NCBI RefSeq assembly: GCF_001550135.1
Contig: NZ_LRUE01000016.1
Coordinates: 1-64,000, forward strand
Length of the DNA stretch: 64,000 nucleotides
Origin: Pseudoalteromonas shioyasakiensis
GTDB lineage: Bacteria > Pseudomonadota > Gammaproteobacteria > Enterobacterales > Alteromonadaceae
Direction of reading: 5' to 3'
The notes beneath the pieces are model-generated. The model was given only the letters and a program-made list of their open reading frames with translations. It searched no databases and was not told the DNA's origin. Of this stretch, positions 27,085 to 35,768 are shown in pieces. Numbering within the stretch: the first letter of the stretch is position 1; the number at the start of each line of letters is the position of its first letter. The translations under genes were made by a program, and so were the position numbers.

Positions 27085-27887
27085 TTTTTAGCTTTTTCTA
27101 TGAAGTGGTTAAGCTGTATTAGCAGTGGCGCCACTTTATCCATCGCACCACGTTGTTCGTACCAACAAATACATAAAAGCAAAAACAGCGCATGAAATGC
27201 CTCGAGCTTTTCAACTGATAAGTAAAACTCATGATGTTCGCACACTAACGCTTGATAGCGTTTAAGTAACGCCAGTTGCTGCTCGTCATTTAACGCAAAG
27301 CTCACTACCAGCGCAGCTAAGTCGAAGTAAACATCGTTGCTTTTGGCATACTCAAAGTCGATTAAAAACATACCCGACTCATTCACAATGATATTTTCTT
27401 TCACTAAATCATTATGACAAAAACCCATGTCTTTAGGCACTGAAGCAATATAAGCCAGTGACTGTTTAATTAGCTCTGCATGTTGCTGGTACCGCGCTGT
27501 TTGTTGGTAGTAGTTAATTTCGTAGGCAATATCCATAGGTTCAGTAAGCACAGGGTAACGGTGTAAATTAACTAAGTCGGGCAATAAGCTACTACAAAAT
27601 TCACCGCTGGCAATACTACCTGCCACGTATTCGAAAATAGCCGTATCGGTTGCTTGCTCTAACCAAAGTGGGGCTGGGCAGCAGCTTTGCTTTGCAAAGT
27701 GCGCTTGCGCTGCAAGGCCAATCGCCGGCCAATGGTCGCGATAGTGCTTAACCAAGAAATCTTGGCTTGCTGTTTTAACCAGGTAGTTATCATTGCTTAG
27801 CCCCTCAACCAGCGGGCTGATTGAGGTGATAACTAAACGTGAGTTGAAGCGCGTAAAAAGCGCGTGAATTTGTTGCTCAGTTTTCAT
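27081..27887 (-). CDS. APH-fold small-molecule kinase, probably thiamine kinase
   Basis: A 268-aa aminoglycoside-phosphotransferase/choline-kinase-fold protein. The Brenner motif is CHNDLVKENIIV (catalytic D160) and the metal motif is LIDFEYAKSNDVYFDLA (D177). The ATG directly abuts the stop of the upstream pnuC-like gene (TAG-ATG), so translation is coupled. With a PnuC-type permease and a YkoF-like thiamine-binding protein upstream, phosphorylation of imported thiamine is the best guess. Choline or nicotinamide riboside are alternatives. Confidence 0.72.
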   Translation of the reverse strand: MKTEQQIHALFTRFNSRLVITSISPLVEGLSNDNYLVKTASQDFLVKHYRDHWPAIGLAAQAHFAKQSCCPAPLWLEQATDTAIFEYVAGSIASGEFCSSLLPDLVNLHRYPVLTEPMDIAYEINYYQQTARYQQHAELIKQSLAYIASVPKDMGFCHNDLVKENIIVNESGMFLIDFEYAKSNDVYFDLAALVVSFALNDEQQLALLKRYQALVCEHHEFYLSVEKLEAFHALFLLLCICWYEQRGAMDKVAPLLIQLNHFIEKAKN

Positions 27888-28511
27888 CTATAGCTGTGCA
27901 AGCGGCTTAGCCTGATGCTGCTCGTATTCTTCATACCAGGTTTTAAAGCCCCACGCGGCCATAATGGTGTAAAACACGAAAAGTACTAAGGTTGGGTAAT
28001 ACCCTTTTTCAAAGTATAGATACATAGATGCTGCATCAATCACAATCCAGTACAACCAGTTTTCCAGTACCTTCTTGGCAACAAGGTAGGTTGTCACCAC
28101 CGCAAAACAGGTGGTAAAGCTGTCTAAATAAGCAAAATCAGCGTGAGTGTAATTGGTCATCACAAAACCAATGGCAACTGAGGCCAGTGAGGTGGCAAGC
28201 AAAATCACCGCATGACGCTTTAACGACCATGAAATAATGGGCAAATGATCTTTATTATTCATGCCCCTGCGCCAAACCACCCAACCATATACCGCCATAT
28301 ACATGTAGTAAAAATTAAGGAGCGACTCCATCAACAGTGCGCCATTCCAGTACATTACGGTATAAATAAAGGTGCTCACAAACGCGGCTGGCCAGCACCA
28401 TAAGCTTTCTTTAATCGCTAACAGTAAATACGCCATCGATAGGGCAACGGCAATATATTCCCAATGCGACATGGCAGTAAAGCCAGAGAAGGTTTCGCTT
28501 AAAAATTCCAT
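27888..28511 (-). CDS. PnuC/PnuT family vitamin transporter
   Basis: A 207-aa inner-membrane protein with about seven hydrophobic helices and the PnuC-family block ESLLNFYYMYMAVYGWVVW, including the aromatic substrate-binding residues. PnuC takes up nicotinamide riboside and the paralogue PnuT takes up thiamine; transport is driven by intracellular phosphorylation. The adjacent kinase and thiamine-binding-like protein favour PnuT, but the specificity residues cannot be assigned by eye. Confidence 0.8.
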   Translation of the reverse strand: MEFLSETFSGFTAMSHWEYIAVALSMAYLLLAIKESLWCWPAAFVSTFIYTVMYWNGALLMESLLNFYYMYMAVYGWVVWRRGMNNKDHLPIISWSLKRHAVILLATSLASVAIGFVMTNYTHADFAYLDSFTTCFAVVTTYLVAKKVLENWLYWIVIDAASMYLYFEKGYYPTLVLFVFYTIMAAWGFKTWYEEYEQHQAKPLAQL

Positions 28512-28531
28512 AACTCGCGCTACTTTAGGGT

Positions 28532-28789
28532 TTAGTCTTCGCTAGGCGACAAGTCACCATGTAAGAATTTACAGACGAAAATAGCTTTACCAAACTCTTC
28601 ATAAGAACGTTTGATTTCAGTATTAAGTACAGACATCACTAAATCATAGTCACCGAAAATCTGAGTAGATAAGGTGTTGGTGATCACTTTAAGACCTTCG
28701 TAACTGTTTACACGGTCAATAAAACCTTTGATAAACGGAATGTAGTCTTGATGTAGTGGGTACTTACTGATCTCTACTGAAAGTTTCAT
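28532..28789 (-). CDS. YkoF-like thiamine/hydroxymethylpyrimidine-binding protein
   Basis: An 85-aa protein. The pattern KLSVEISKYPLHQDYIPFI, then NTLSTQIFGDYDLVM and GKAIFVCKFLHGDL matches the single-domain YkoF (thiamine/HMP-binding) family. It is the first gene of a three-gene operon (binding protein, PnuC-type permease, kinase), 20 bp before the permease. No THI-box riboswitch is visible upstream. Confidence 0.7.
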   Translation of the reverse strand: MKLSVEISKYPLHQDYIPFIKGFIDRVNSYEGLKVITNTLSTQIFGDYDLVMSVLNTEIKRSYEEFGKAIFVCKFLHGDLSPSED

Positions 28790-28904
28790 TATGATTTACC
28801 GAGTCTTTGAAAAGTATTGCATTGTAACCCGCTTATACTAACAAGTCATGGCTATGGTTATTTTTTAGTGTAAAATCAGCCCCGATAAACATTGAGGATT
28901 CATT

Positions 28905-29144
28905 ATGGCACGCCGCATCACTTACAAATTTAAAAACCAGCCTCGCGAAATCAATTTTGCAAAAGATAAATACCGCGATATGTACCATGCCATTGCTGCG
29001 GCTGAAGGCATTGATTTAACCAATTATTTAAAGATGGAACAGCAAGTCGAAATGACTTCAAAAGGCTCTGCAGCAGTACGTAACTTTCGTGACCAAGAAT
29101 TCGCACGAATGGGTTTCAGTGACGTGTATTTTATTAAAGAGTAA
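28905..29144 (+). CDS. DUF2960 family protein
   Basis: A 79-aa basic protein beginning MARRITYKFKNQPREINFAKDKYRD. It appears to be the small gammaproteobacterial DUF2960 family, function unknown, with no membrane segments. It is divergent from the YkoF-like gene and convergent with alr, with 5 bp between the stops. A TAAAAT at 28871-28876 may be its -10 box. Confidence 0.7.
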   Translation: MARRITYKFKNQPREINFAKDKYRDMYHAIAAAEGIDLTNYLKMEQQVEMTSKGSAAVRNFRDQEFARMGFSDVYFIKE

Positions 29145-29149
29145 CAAAG

Positions 29150-30229
29150 TTACTCTTGATACTCGTAGCTCACACGTGGGGTGATATTACAGAGTAACTC
29201 GTAAGGAATAGTTGTTGCGCACTGGGCAATCTCTTCAACGGGTAGCTCAGGCCCCCACATAATCACCTCATCACCCACTTTGATGTTGTCGCGGTTATCA
29301 CCAATATCCACCGTGATCATGTCCATCGCTACACTGCCAACAATACCATAGCGTTGTGATTTAATAACCACAGGTGTGCCCTGCTCAGCATGACGTGGAT
29401 AACCATCACCATAGCCCATCGCAACCACCGCAAGCTTAGTCGGTTTATCGCTATGCCAGCGTCCGCCATAGCCAACACACTGATCGGCATCGACATCGCG
29501 TATCGCGATAACTCGCGTTGTTAAACGCATAACAGGCTCTAGTCCGTGCTGTTGCCCTACGCCATTGAGCATTGGCGATACACCATAAAGCATCAAGCCA
29601 GGGCGCACCCACTCGCCATGACCTTTTGGCCAAGCAATAATGCCAGCAGAGTTTGCAAGGCAATGCTGCTCACTTTTGCCATCTGCCAGTGAGTCAAATA
29701 AGGCAATTTGCTGAGCGGTTTTTTCATCATTGATGTCGTCGGCGCATGAAAAATGCGTCATTAACTTAATGTCATCGCGGGCATTCGGGCTTGCTTTTAA
29801 GCGACTGTAGAAAGACTCAAATTGCGATGGCGCAATACCCAGTCGATGCATACCCGTATTCACCTTTAACCAGCACGCAATTGGTGCATCAAGGCTTGTA
29901 TTTTCAAGCGTTGCGAGCTGATTTTCATCATGAATAATGGTTTGAAAGTTATTGGCAAGCAAGATAGGTAAATCATCTTTATGAAAAAAACCTTCAAGCA
30001 ATACAATAGGTTTTGTCAGTCCACCTGCACGTAGCGCTAGCGCTTCGTCTATTCGAGCAACCGCAAATGCATCGGCATCATTTAAGTATTGAGCAATTTT
30101 AACTAAGCCATGGCCATAGGCATTGGCTTTAAGCACTGCCATTACTTTGCAACCAGGCGCAAAGCGCTTCACTTGTGCTAAATTATGAGCAAGTGCTTTT
30201 AGGTTGATTTCGGCAATGGCTAAGCGCAT
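29150..30229 (-). CDS. alr: Alanine racemase
   Basis: A PLP enzyme making D-alanine for peptidoglycan, 359 aa as in E. coli Alr. The PLP lysine is K34 in AVLKANAYGHG. The second catalytic residue is the tyrosine in CVGYGGRW, and the C-terminal VAMDMITVDIG is conserved. The start ATG shares one base with the dnaB stop (TAATG), so the two are translationally coupled as a dnaB-alr operon, as in E. coli. Confidence 0.97.
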   Translation of the reverse strand: MRLAIAEINLKALAHNLAQVKRFAPGCKVMAVLKANAYGHGLVKIAQYLNDADAFAVARIDEALALRAGGLTKPIVLLEGFFHKDDLPILLANNFQTIIHDENQLATLENTSLDAPIACWLKVNTGMHRLGIAPSQFESFYSRLKASPNARDDIKLMTHFSCADDINDEKTAQQIALFDSLADGKSEQHCLANSAGIIAWPKGHGEWVRPGLMLYGVSPMLNGVGQQHGLEPVMRLTTRVIAIRDVDADQCVGYGGRWHSDKPTKLAVVAMGYGDGYPRHAEQGTPVVIKSQRYGIVGSVAMDMITVDIGDNRDNIKVGDEVIMWGPELPVEEIAQCATTIPYELLCNITPRVSYEYQE

Positions 30230-31608
30230 TAGTATTCGTCGTCCATAGCTGGACCCGCGTAGTTATCAAAACGCGAAAATTGACCTTGGAAGGTTAAACG
30301 TACTTTACCGATTGGACCGTTACGTTGCTTACCTATGATGATTTCGGCCACGCCTTTTTCAGTACTGTCTTCGTTATACACTTCATCACGGTAAATAAAC
30401 ATGATTAAGTCGGCATCCTGCTCGATTGAGCCTGATTCACGTAAGTCGGAGTTGATCGGGCGTTTATCGGCACGTTGCTCTAGGGTACGGTTAAGCTGCG
30501 ATAGTGCAATAACCGGACACTGCAGTTCTTTTGCCAGTGCTTTTAATGAACGAGAGATTTCAGCAATCTCTAAGGTACGGTTATCCGATAAGCTTGGCAC
30601 ACGCATTAACTGCAAGTAGTCGACCATGATCATACTAATACCGCCATGGTCGCGGGCAATACGGCGTGCACGCGAACGCACATCTGTTGGTGTTAGGCCC
30701 GATGCATCATCAACATACATCTTACCTTTTTCCATCAACAAGCCCATGGTTGACGACAGACGCGCCCAATCGTCATCATCTAGCTGACCGGTACGAACTT
30801 TAGTTTGGTTAATACGACCTAGCGATGCCAGCATCCTCATCATGATTTGCTCTGAAGGCATCTCTAGTGAGTAAATAAGTACAGGCTTATCTTGTGTCAT
30901 GGCTGCGTGTTCGGCTAAGTTCATCGCAAAGGTTGTTTTACCCATCGATGGACGTGCCGCCACAATGATAAGGTCAGAAGGCTGCATACCCGCTGTCATT
31001 TTATCTAGGTCAGCATAGCCGGTACTTACACCCGTCACACCATCTTGTGGCGACTGATAAAGCTCTTCAATCTTATCAACAGTTTTTTCTAAGATACTGT
31101 GTAAGTTTTGTGGGCCTTCGGTGCTTTTACTACGCTGCTCAGCAATTTTGAATACTTTACTTTCAGCAAAATCGAGCAGGTCATGACTGGTACGCCCTTC
31201 TGGGCTAAAACCAGCTTCTGCTATTTCGTTCGCAACACCAATCATTTCACGAATAACAGCGCGCTCTCGCACGATATTCGCGTAGGCATCAATGTTCGCC
31301 GCACTTGGTGTGTTCTTAGCAATTTCAGCGAGGTAGGCGAAACCACCAACACTACTTAACTGATTATTTTTCTCTAAGCTCTCAGAAATAGTGATCAAAT
31401 CGATTGGATCACCGCCTTCAGCAAGACTAACCATAGCCTCAAAAATCAGCTTATGGGTTCGGGTATAAAAATCCTGCGCAACCACTAACTCAGCAACACG
31501 GTCAAACGCTTGATTATCAAGCATTAAACCACCTAAAACAGATTGCTCAGCTTCTATTGAATGGGGAGGGACTTTTAACGTATCGACTTGCTTATCTGGT
31601 TTGGCCAT
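30229..31608 (-). CDS. dnaB: Replicative DNA helicase DnaB
   Basis: Hexameric 5'-3' replication-fork helicase, 459 aa. The N-terminal DnaC/primase-interaction domain (about 15-120) has PPHSIEAEQSVLGGLMLD. A linker helix and a RecA-like motor follow, with Walker A RPSMGKTT (219-226), MIMVDYLQLM (Walker B) and the arginine-finger region KQRNGPIG. No intein is present. It is co-transcribed with alr. Confidence 0.97.
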   Translation of the reverse strand: MAKPDKQVDTLKVPPHSIEAEQSVLGGLMLDNQAFDRVAELVVAQDFYTRTHKLIFEAMVSLAEGGDPIDLITISESLEKNNQLSSVGGFAYLAEIAKNTPSAANIDAYANIVRERAVIREMIGVANEIAEAGFSPEGRTSHDLLDFAESKVFKIAEQRSKSTEGPQNLHSILEKTVDKIEELYQSPQDGVTGVSTGYADLDKMTAGMQPSDLIIVAARPSMGKTTFAMNLAEHAAMTQDKPVLIYSLEMPSEQIMMRMLASLGRINQTKVRTGQLDDDDWARLSSTMGLLMEKGKMYVDDASGLTPTDVRSRARRIARDHGGISMIMVDYLQLMRVPSLSDNRTLEIAEISRSLKALAKELQCPVIALSQLNRTLEQRADKRPINSDLRESGSIEQDADLIMFIYRDEVYNEDSTEKGVAEIIIGKQRNGPIGKVRLTFQGQFSRFDNYAGPAMDDEY

Positions 31609-31670
31609 AACATCACAAAACTAAAATTGAATGGCTCTATTCTATCTACTTGCTAAGGCTGTGCAAATAG

Positions 31671-31837
31671 TTAATACCAATCGACTTAAATATTTGGTCA
31701 TTCTAGCGTGCTAAATAAAGCGCTAACTGCGTTAGAAATGTCTAAAGTAGAGTAACTACATGTCAAAATTTCAGCCTTGTTATCACTTCATTTATCTGTC
31801 GCTATTTAAGACCAACAACTTAACACGATTGGTATAA
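31671..31837. repeat. Palindromic intergenic repeat element (MITE-like)
   Basis: The inverted ends TACCAATCG (31675-31683) and CGATTGGTA (31826-31834), with further symmetry inside (TTTGGTC near the left, its complement GACCAA near the right), define a non-coding element of about 167 bp. A shorter relative of the ends lies at 61388-61416. It fills the gap between dnaB and the DUF4097 gene; no ORF or RNA gene was recognised. Confidence 0.6.
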
Positions 31838-31860
31838 GCGGGAAGTCCTCCCGCTTTATT
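31836..31860. terminator. Hairpin downstream of the sigma/DUF4097 operon
   Basis: The stem AAGCGGGA/TCCCGCTT with a 5-nt loop has only short T runs on either side, so it is a moderate terminator. The 16-bp word ATTGTAATTGAGTGAA occurs twice next to it (31858-31873 and 31876-31891). Confidence 0.5.
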
Positions 31861-31900
31861 GTAATTGAGTGAAATATTGTAATTGAGTGAACTCTAATCG

Positions 31901-32842
31901 TTATTTCTGTTTACGAAGTTCAATACGTCCACTAATCGTATCCATTTCGATATCAGCATCCCCACCGTTAATACTAAATTCTAAGTCGCTAGATGGGCCA
32001 TATTTCGCCTTCGTTGCTTTGTCATCGCTGAGCTCATTAACAATTTTACCGTTAGCGTGAGCTTCAATTTCAAACTTTGCCGATACATCAGCTGGGAAGT
32101 AAAACTCGGCGTCACCACTGACTGATTCAAAACGAATATTGGCATCTGCTAGTAACTTGTTGATGTGAACTTCTGCTTCACCATTTACGGTATTGATGCG
32201 CAGCTTTTTAATTGCATCAAAAGCAAAGTCGATATCACCGTTTACATTTTCAAGGCGAACATCTTGTGCTTTGGTTTTTGATTTAATGTCGCCATTCACC
32301 GCGGTAAAGCGTAAAGCACCTTGCGAGTTTTTATCGTTAATTTCACCATTGACTGTTTCAAAGCGAATATCACCGTTTAAGTCGTGGGCATTTACATCAC
32401 CATTGACCGTTTCAAAGCTCATGTTGCCGCTAATATCTTGCACTGTGATATCACCGTTGACGGTATCAATCTCTGCACCTGCTTCAAGCTCTTTAGCACT
32501 AACTGTGACATTCACCCCAGCAAACTCAAGCTCACTACTTTTTGGCATGTAAATGGTCAATCGAGAGCCGTCACCGCTATTCCAGCCACCTAAGTTACGC
32601 GGCATTTTTACGATAAATTCAACACGGCTGCCTTCAACCTCTAAACGATAGCCTTGTGCTTTATCGTCAAGCTCACCTTCGATTTTAAGTTGTGGTTTAT
32701 CCCACCCTTCAATGCGTACATCACCACGTTGGTTTTCAATAAAAATACGTTTATTTGCAGGTACATCAATTTGTTCATTAATAGTTTGTCCTGCCATTGC
32801 CATCAGTGGCAGTAATCCTAAAGTTAAGGCTAGTAATTTCAT
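31901..32842 (-). CDS. Exported DUF4097 beta-solenoid protein
   Basis: A 313-aa protein with signal peptide MKLLALTLGLLPLMAMA, then a beta-solenoid built from repeats of about 18-20 residues ending in VNGDI or similar (DTVNGDITVQD, ETVNGDVNAHD, ETVNGEIND, TAVNGDIKSK, ENVNGDIDF). This is the DUF4097 pattern. The start ATG at 32842 has TAGGAG 8 nt away. It is the third gene of an ECF sigma/anti-sigma operon, so it is a likely periplasmic target or sensor of that system. Function unknown. Confidence 0.85.
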   Translation of the reverse strand: MKLLALTLGLLPLMAMAGQTINEQIDVPANKRIFIENQRGDVRIEGWDKPQLKIEGELDDKAQGYRLEVEGSRVEFIVKMPRNLGGWNSGDGSRLTIYMPKSSELEFAGVNVTVSAKELEAGAEIDTVNGDITVQDISGNMSFETVNGDVNAHDLNGDIRFETVNGEINDKNSQGALRFTAVNGDIKSKTKAQDVRLENVNGDIDFAFDAIKKLRINTVNGEAEVHINKLLADANIRFESVSGDAEFYFPADVSAKFEIEAHANGKIVNELSDDKATKAKYGPSSDLEFSINGGDADIEMDTISGRIELRKQK

Positions 32843-32853
32843 AATTGTCACTC

Positions 32854-33339
32854 CTAAATCGTTTGCCACTTCGGTGCATGCACCTTGTTAATTAAGTCCA
32901 ATTGTTGCTGATAAACCTGCGACAGCATTTGTAATAAAGCTGGGTTTTCAGGTTCCTTCTCAAGTGCTTGCTTAATGGCACTTTCGGCTTCTTCTAACTC
33001 TTTTAGTTGTTGCTGCCAGTTATCGGTTAATGCAGGTTGATTTTGATACTGCACCAACAAACCTTGCTTTTGCTTGGTAAAATAATCGCTCATTGCCATC
33101 ATGCTATTTGGCTCACCTTGGCCAACAAAAAGCTGTACGGTCAATAGTGCGGCAATACAACAAGCGGCAACTGCAGCGAGTTTATTCCAGCCATGGGTTG
33201 GCTTATCAGTTTGCTCTGATTGCCCTGTTGCAATTGCTCGCTCAACACCGGGCCAGAGATCTTTGTCTGGGCTAATATCTTGCTTATGGTTAAGCGAGTC
33301 ATTTAAAAATTGTTCAAATTCTGGCTTACTCATTTTCAT
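32854..33339 (-). CDS. Putative membrane anti-sigma factor
   Basis: A 161-aa protein. A cytoplasmic N-terminal part has DISPDKDLWPGVERAIA, a sequence often seen at the start of proteobacterial anti-sigma proteins. One membrane helix (about 54-71, AAVAACCIAALLTVQLFV) follows, then a periplasmic coiled coil (about 105-155). It overlaps the sigma gene by 14 bp and precedes the DUF4097 gene by 11 bp. No ZAS zinc motif is evident, so it is called anti-sigma mainly from context. Confidence 0.7.
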   Translation of the reverse strand: MKMSKPEFEQFLNDSLNHKQDISPDKDLWPGVERAIATGQSEQTDKPTHGWNKLAAVAACCIAALLTVQLFVGQGEPNSMMAMSDYFTKQKQGLLVQYQNQPALTDNWQQQLKELEEAESAIKQALEKEPENPALLQMLSQVYQQQLDLINKVHAPKWQTI

Positions 33340-33877
33340 ACCACTCTTTTAATAACTGCCTTGCACGGTGAAATTGCGATTTACTTGAACCGACCGCCAT
33401 ATCAAGCATGCTTGCTATCTCTTCATGGCGATAACCTTCAATTGCATGGAGTACAAACACCATACGTGCTCGCTCAGGTAGTCTCAGTACTAATTTATCG
33501 AGGCCGTTAAAGCCGTCGCAATCTGCTGCGCTTTGCTCATCCATACCGCTTTGTTCAAAACTCACTACTTTTTGAAACCAGCTTTTATGTTTGCGAATGT
33601 AGCTAATCGCAATATTGCTGGTAACACTGTGTAACCAAGTCGAAAATTGTGAGCGTCCATCAAAGTTCGCGATTTTGTGCCACAACTGTACAAACACTTC
33701 TTGTGTTGCATCTTCGGCGTGCTCTTTGTCAGCAAGTAATCGCAAACATAGGCTATAAACCCGCTTCACATGCAACTCATAAAGTGTTGCGTAGGCTGCT
33801 TGATCACCGCTTTTTACGCGCTCAATCAAGGCATGCTCACTTTGCTGGGCGAACGCTTGTTCTGCATCTATCAACAT
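33326..33877 (-). CDS. ECF-type RNA polymerase sigma factor
   Basis: A 183-aa sigma-70 family protein. Region 2 (about 23-90) has YSLCLRLLADKEHAEDATQEVFVQLWHKI and region 4 (about 125-180) has LPERARMVFVLHAIEGYRHEEIASMLDMAVGSSKSQFHRARQLL. There is no region 1.1 or 3. It is the first gene of a sigma/anti-sigma/DUF4097 operon and is preceded by a likely self-recognised promoter. Confidence 0.92.
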   Translation of the reverse strand: MLIDAEQAFAQQSEHALIERVKSGDQAAYATLYELHVKRVYSLCLRLLADKEHAEDATQEVFVQLWHKIANFDGRSQFSTWLHSVTSNIAISYIRKHKSWFQKVVSFEQSGMDEQSAADCDGFNGLDKLVLRLPERARMVFVLHAIEGYRHEEIASMLDMAVGSSKSQFHRARQLLKEWYENE

Positions 33878-33920
33878 CCTGGATGTTGTCCTTTATGATT
33901 ATTGTTGTGAATTTAGTGTA

Positions 33921-33948
33921 TTAGACGTAAGGAGGGATTCAAAAGGTT
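33921..33948 (-). promoter_or_regulatory. Candidate autoregulated ECF promoter
   Basis: On the minus strand AACCTTTT (33948-33941) and CGTCTAA (33927-33921) are separated so that AAC and CGTC lie 18 nt apart. These are the classic -35 AAC and -10 CGTC elements of ECF sigma factors, 44-70 bp before the sigma gene start. Confidence 0.6.
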
Positions 33949-34019
33949 TAAATGAAATTAATTTTTTTTGTGTAAGCTACAAATAATTGAGCTTACACAA
34001 TTTTATTTGAGGCTTTGCG

Positions 34020-35768
34020 TTATTCTCCAGGTGATGCTTCGCTTTCTTCTTCAGTTGTTTCTGCGGTTTTGTAGCTCCAACCTAAAAATACGATACGTGC
34101 CGAAGAAGCAGGCGTACCGCCATTTTGTACTTGTAATAAACCCGCATCATAGTGAGCACCACTGCCCCCTGTTGCGGTAATTGTTGAGCCACGCACACTA
34201 CCAAACAGCTCACCACTGCCCGATAGCTTCACTGTTGTCAAAGGGGCATAAATAGCCGCATATAAATTCGCAGCACCACTAAATTGCACACCATTTACAC
34301 CATTAAATGATGAATAAAATGATAACGACGGATGGCCACTGGTGGTTAATCCTTCTTGCTCAGTAATGACTTTTGCGCCTGCACCAATATTTACTTTTCC
34401 GGTTAATAACACTGTTAAGCTACTGTCTTTTTTAATTGTTAGGCTGGTATCCCCTTCCATCGAAAAGTCGCCATCAATCAGTAAAATAACATCACCACCA
34501 GAAACTTCCATTTTGCCGTCACTGGTCATCTTGAGTCTATCAAGTGCAAAAATGTACTCTTTGCTATTACTGCCATTGGCTTGGTTTTGCGCTTTAGAGT
34601 TAAACAAGAAAATATCGGCAAGGCTCGGCAAAATTACTTGGCTACCACCGCTACTAAAAAAGCCCTTTTCAGTATTAAGTTTAAATTGTTGCGTAGGACC
34701 AATCGAAACAGAACTATAACTGCTCACTTGGTCTGTGATGTCTGTCATTTTCTCTGGCAAAATTAACGGGTCGCAACTGGTGTCTGGATTTGTTGGGTCA
34801 TAATCGGGGGCTGTTGGGTCAGCAACGGTTATCGGTTCTACATTCGGGTTTACGTTAAACTTGCTATCACTGTAGTGCACACCATCTTGTTGATTATTGT
34901 AGGTGTCTTTAAAATCGCCTGAGCCGCCATACATAATATCCAGAGCTTCGCCTTGGCTATTCGTAATGAATGTTGACCACTGCATTTTCGCATCACCATT
35001 GGCTCGCACAACCCCCGAAACAGTCCCACCACGGTGGGTATAATAACCTCGGGTATAGACATTACCGTCAACACGTAAACCACTGCCAGGAGAGATATAA
35101 ACGCCGGTATTTGAATGGATATTACCAATAATTGGTGATGAACCATTTAAGTAGATAACCCCGGTTGCTTTTACATCGCCTTTTATCGGTGAATGGCCCG
35201 ATAGCACCACATCTGAATCACCAGCAATCGTTGAAACATCACCATCATTAGATTTGGTTTCTTCATAGGTGCCTTTGCTCGAATCGTAACTATCGATACT
35301 GCCACTTCCCGACAAGTTAACCCCTTTACAGCCCACCATCGCATTAGTGAAAATCGAGCTTCCCTTCGCGCCTTGTACAGCAAAACGGGCGACTAAATTA
35401 CTTTGCGCATCACCATCAAATCGTTGCCCTAAGCTTGCAATTTCAAGCTCACCGGCAGCGTTTTGACTTAAACTGGCATTAAAAATGGCATCATCAGCGA
35501 TAACACCAGAGCCCGATGCATTACTGGTTTTACTGATCAAATCTTCAACCGCTAATACACCTTCCTCATTCAAGGTTTGTTGCAATAACTTAGCTTGTTC
35601 AAACACACCTTTTTCAGCCATTAAGCGACTGTTTAATTTCTTTTGAAAGTTACCACTTAAGCGCTCTTGAACAATGTTTTCACGCAGCGAACTAAGCACC
35701 ACGATGCTGGCCATACTGGTTAAGATCAACACTGTTATTAGGGTAAAACCATTTTGCTTGTTATACAC
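34020..35768 (-). CDS. pilX: Long PilX-like minor pilin with a bactofilin-like C-terminal domain
   Basis: A 582-aa protein. The type III prepilin leader MYNKQNG is followed by FTLITVLILTSMASIVVL, although the usual Glu5 is replaced by Thr. Then comes a PilX-type region (to about 150) and a long Gly/Ser-rich beta-rich domain (about 150-560) of the DUF7305/bactofilin-like kind found in some PilX proteins. Usual PilX proteins are about 170-200 aa. The start is GTG with GGAG 6 nt upstream, overlapping the pilW stop. It is last in the minor-pilin operon. No pilY1 follows, so this domain may take over an adhesive or tip role; that is inference. Confidence 0.82.
   Translation of the reverse strand: MYNKQNGFTLITVLILTSMASIVVLSSLRENIVQERLSGNFQKKLNSRLMAEKGVFEQAKLLQQTLNEEGVLAVEDLISKTSNASGSGVIADDAIFNASLSQNAAGELEIASLGQRFDGDAQSNLVARFAVQGAKGSSIFTNAMVGCKGVNLSGSGSIDSYDSSKGTYEETKSNDGDVSTIAGDSDVVLSGHSPIKGDVKATGVIYLNGSSPIIGNIHSNTGVYISPGSGLRVDGNVYTRGYYTHRGGTVSGVVRANGDAKMQWSTFITNSQGEALDIMYGGSGDFKDTYNNQQDGVHYSDSKFNVNPNVEPITVADPTAPDYDPTNPDTSCDPLILPEKMTDITDQVSSYSSVSIGPTQQFKLNTEKGFFSSGGSQVILPSLADIFLFNSKAQNQANGSNSKEYIFALDRLKMTSDGKMEVSGGDVILLIDGDFSMEGDTSLTIKKDSSLTVLLTGKVNIGAGAKVITEQEGLTTSGHPSLSFYSSFNGVNGVQFSGAANLYAAIYAPLTTVKLSGSGELFGSVRGSTITATGGSGAHYDAGLLQVQNGGTPASSARIVFLGWSYKTAETTEEESEASPGE

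Noticed and set aside
28790..28904. TPP (THI-box) riboswitch before the thiamine-salvage genes
   Set aside because: The conserved CTGAGA and ACCTGATCTGG-type blocks are absent on the relevant strand.
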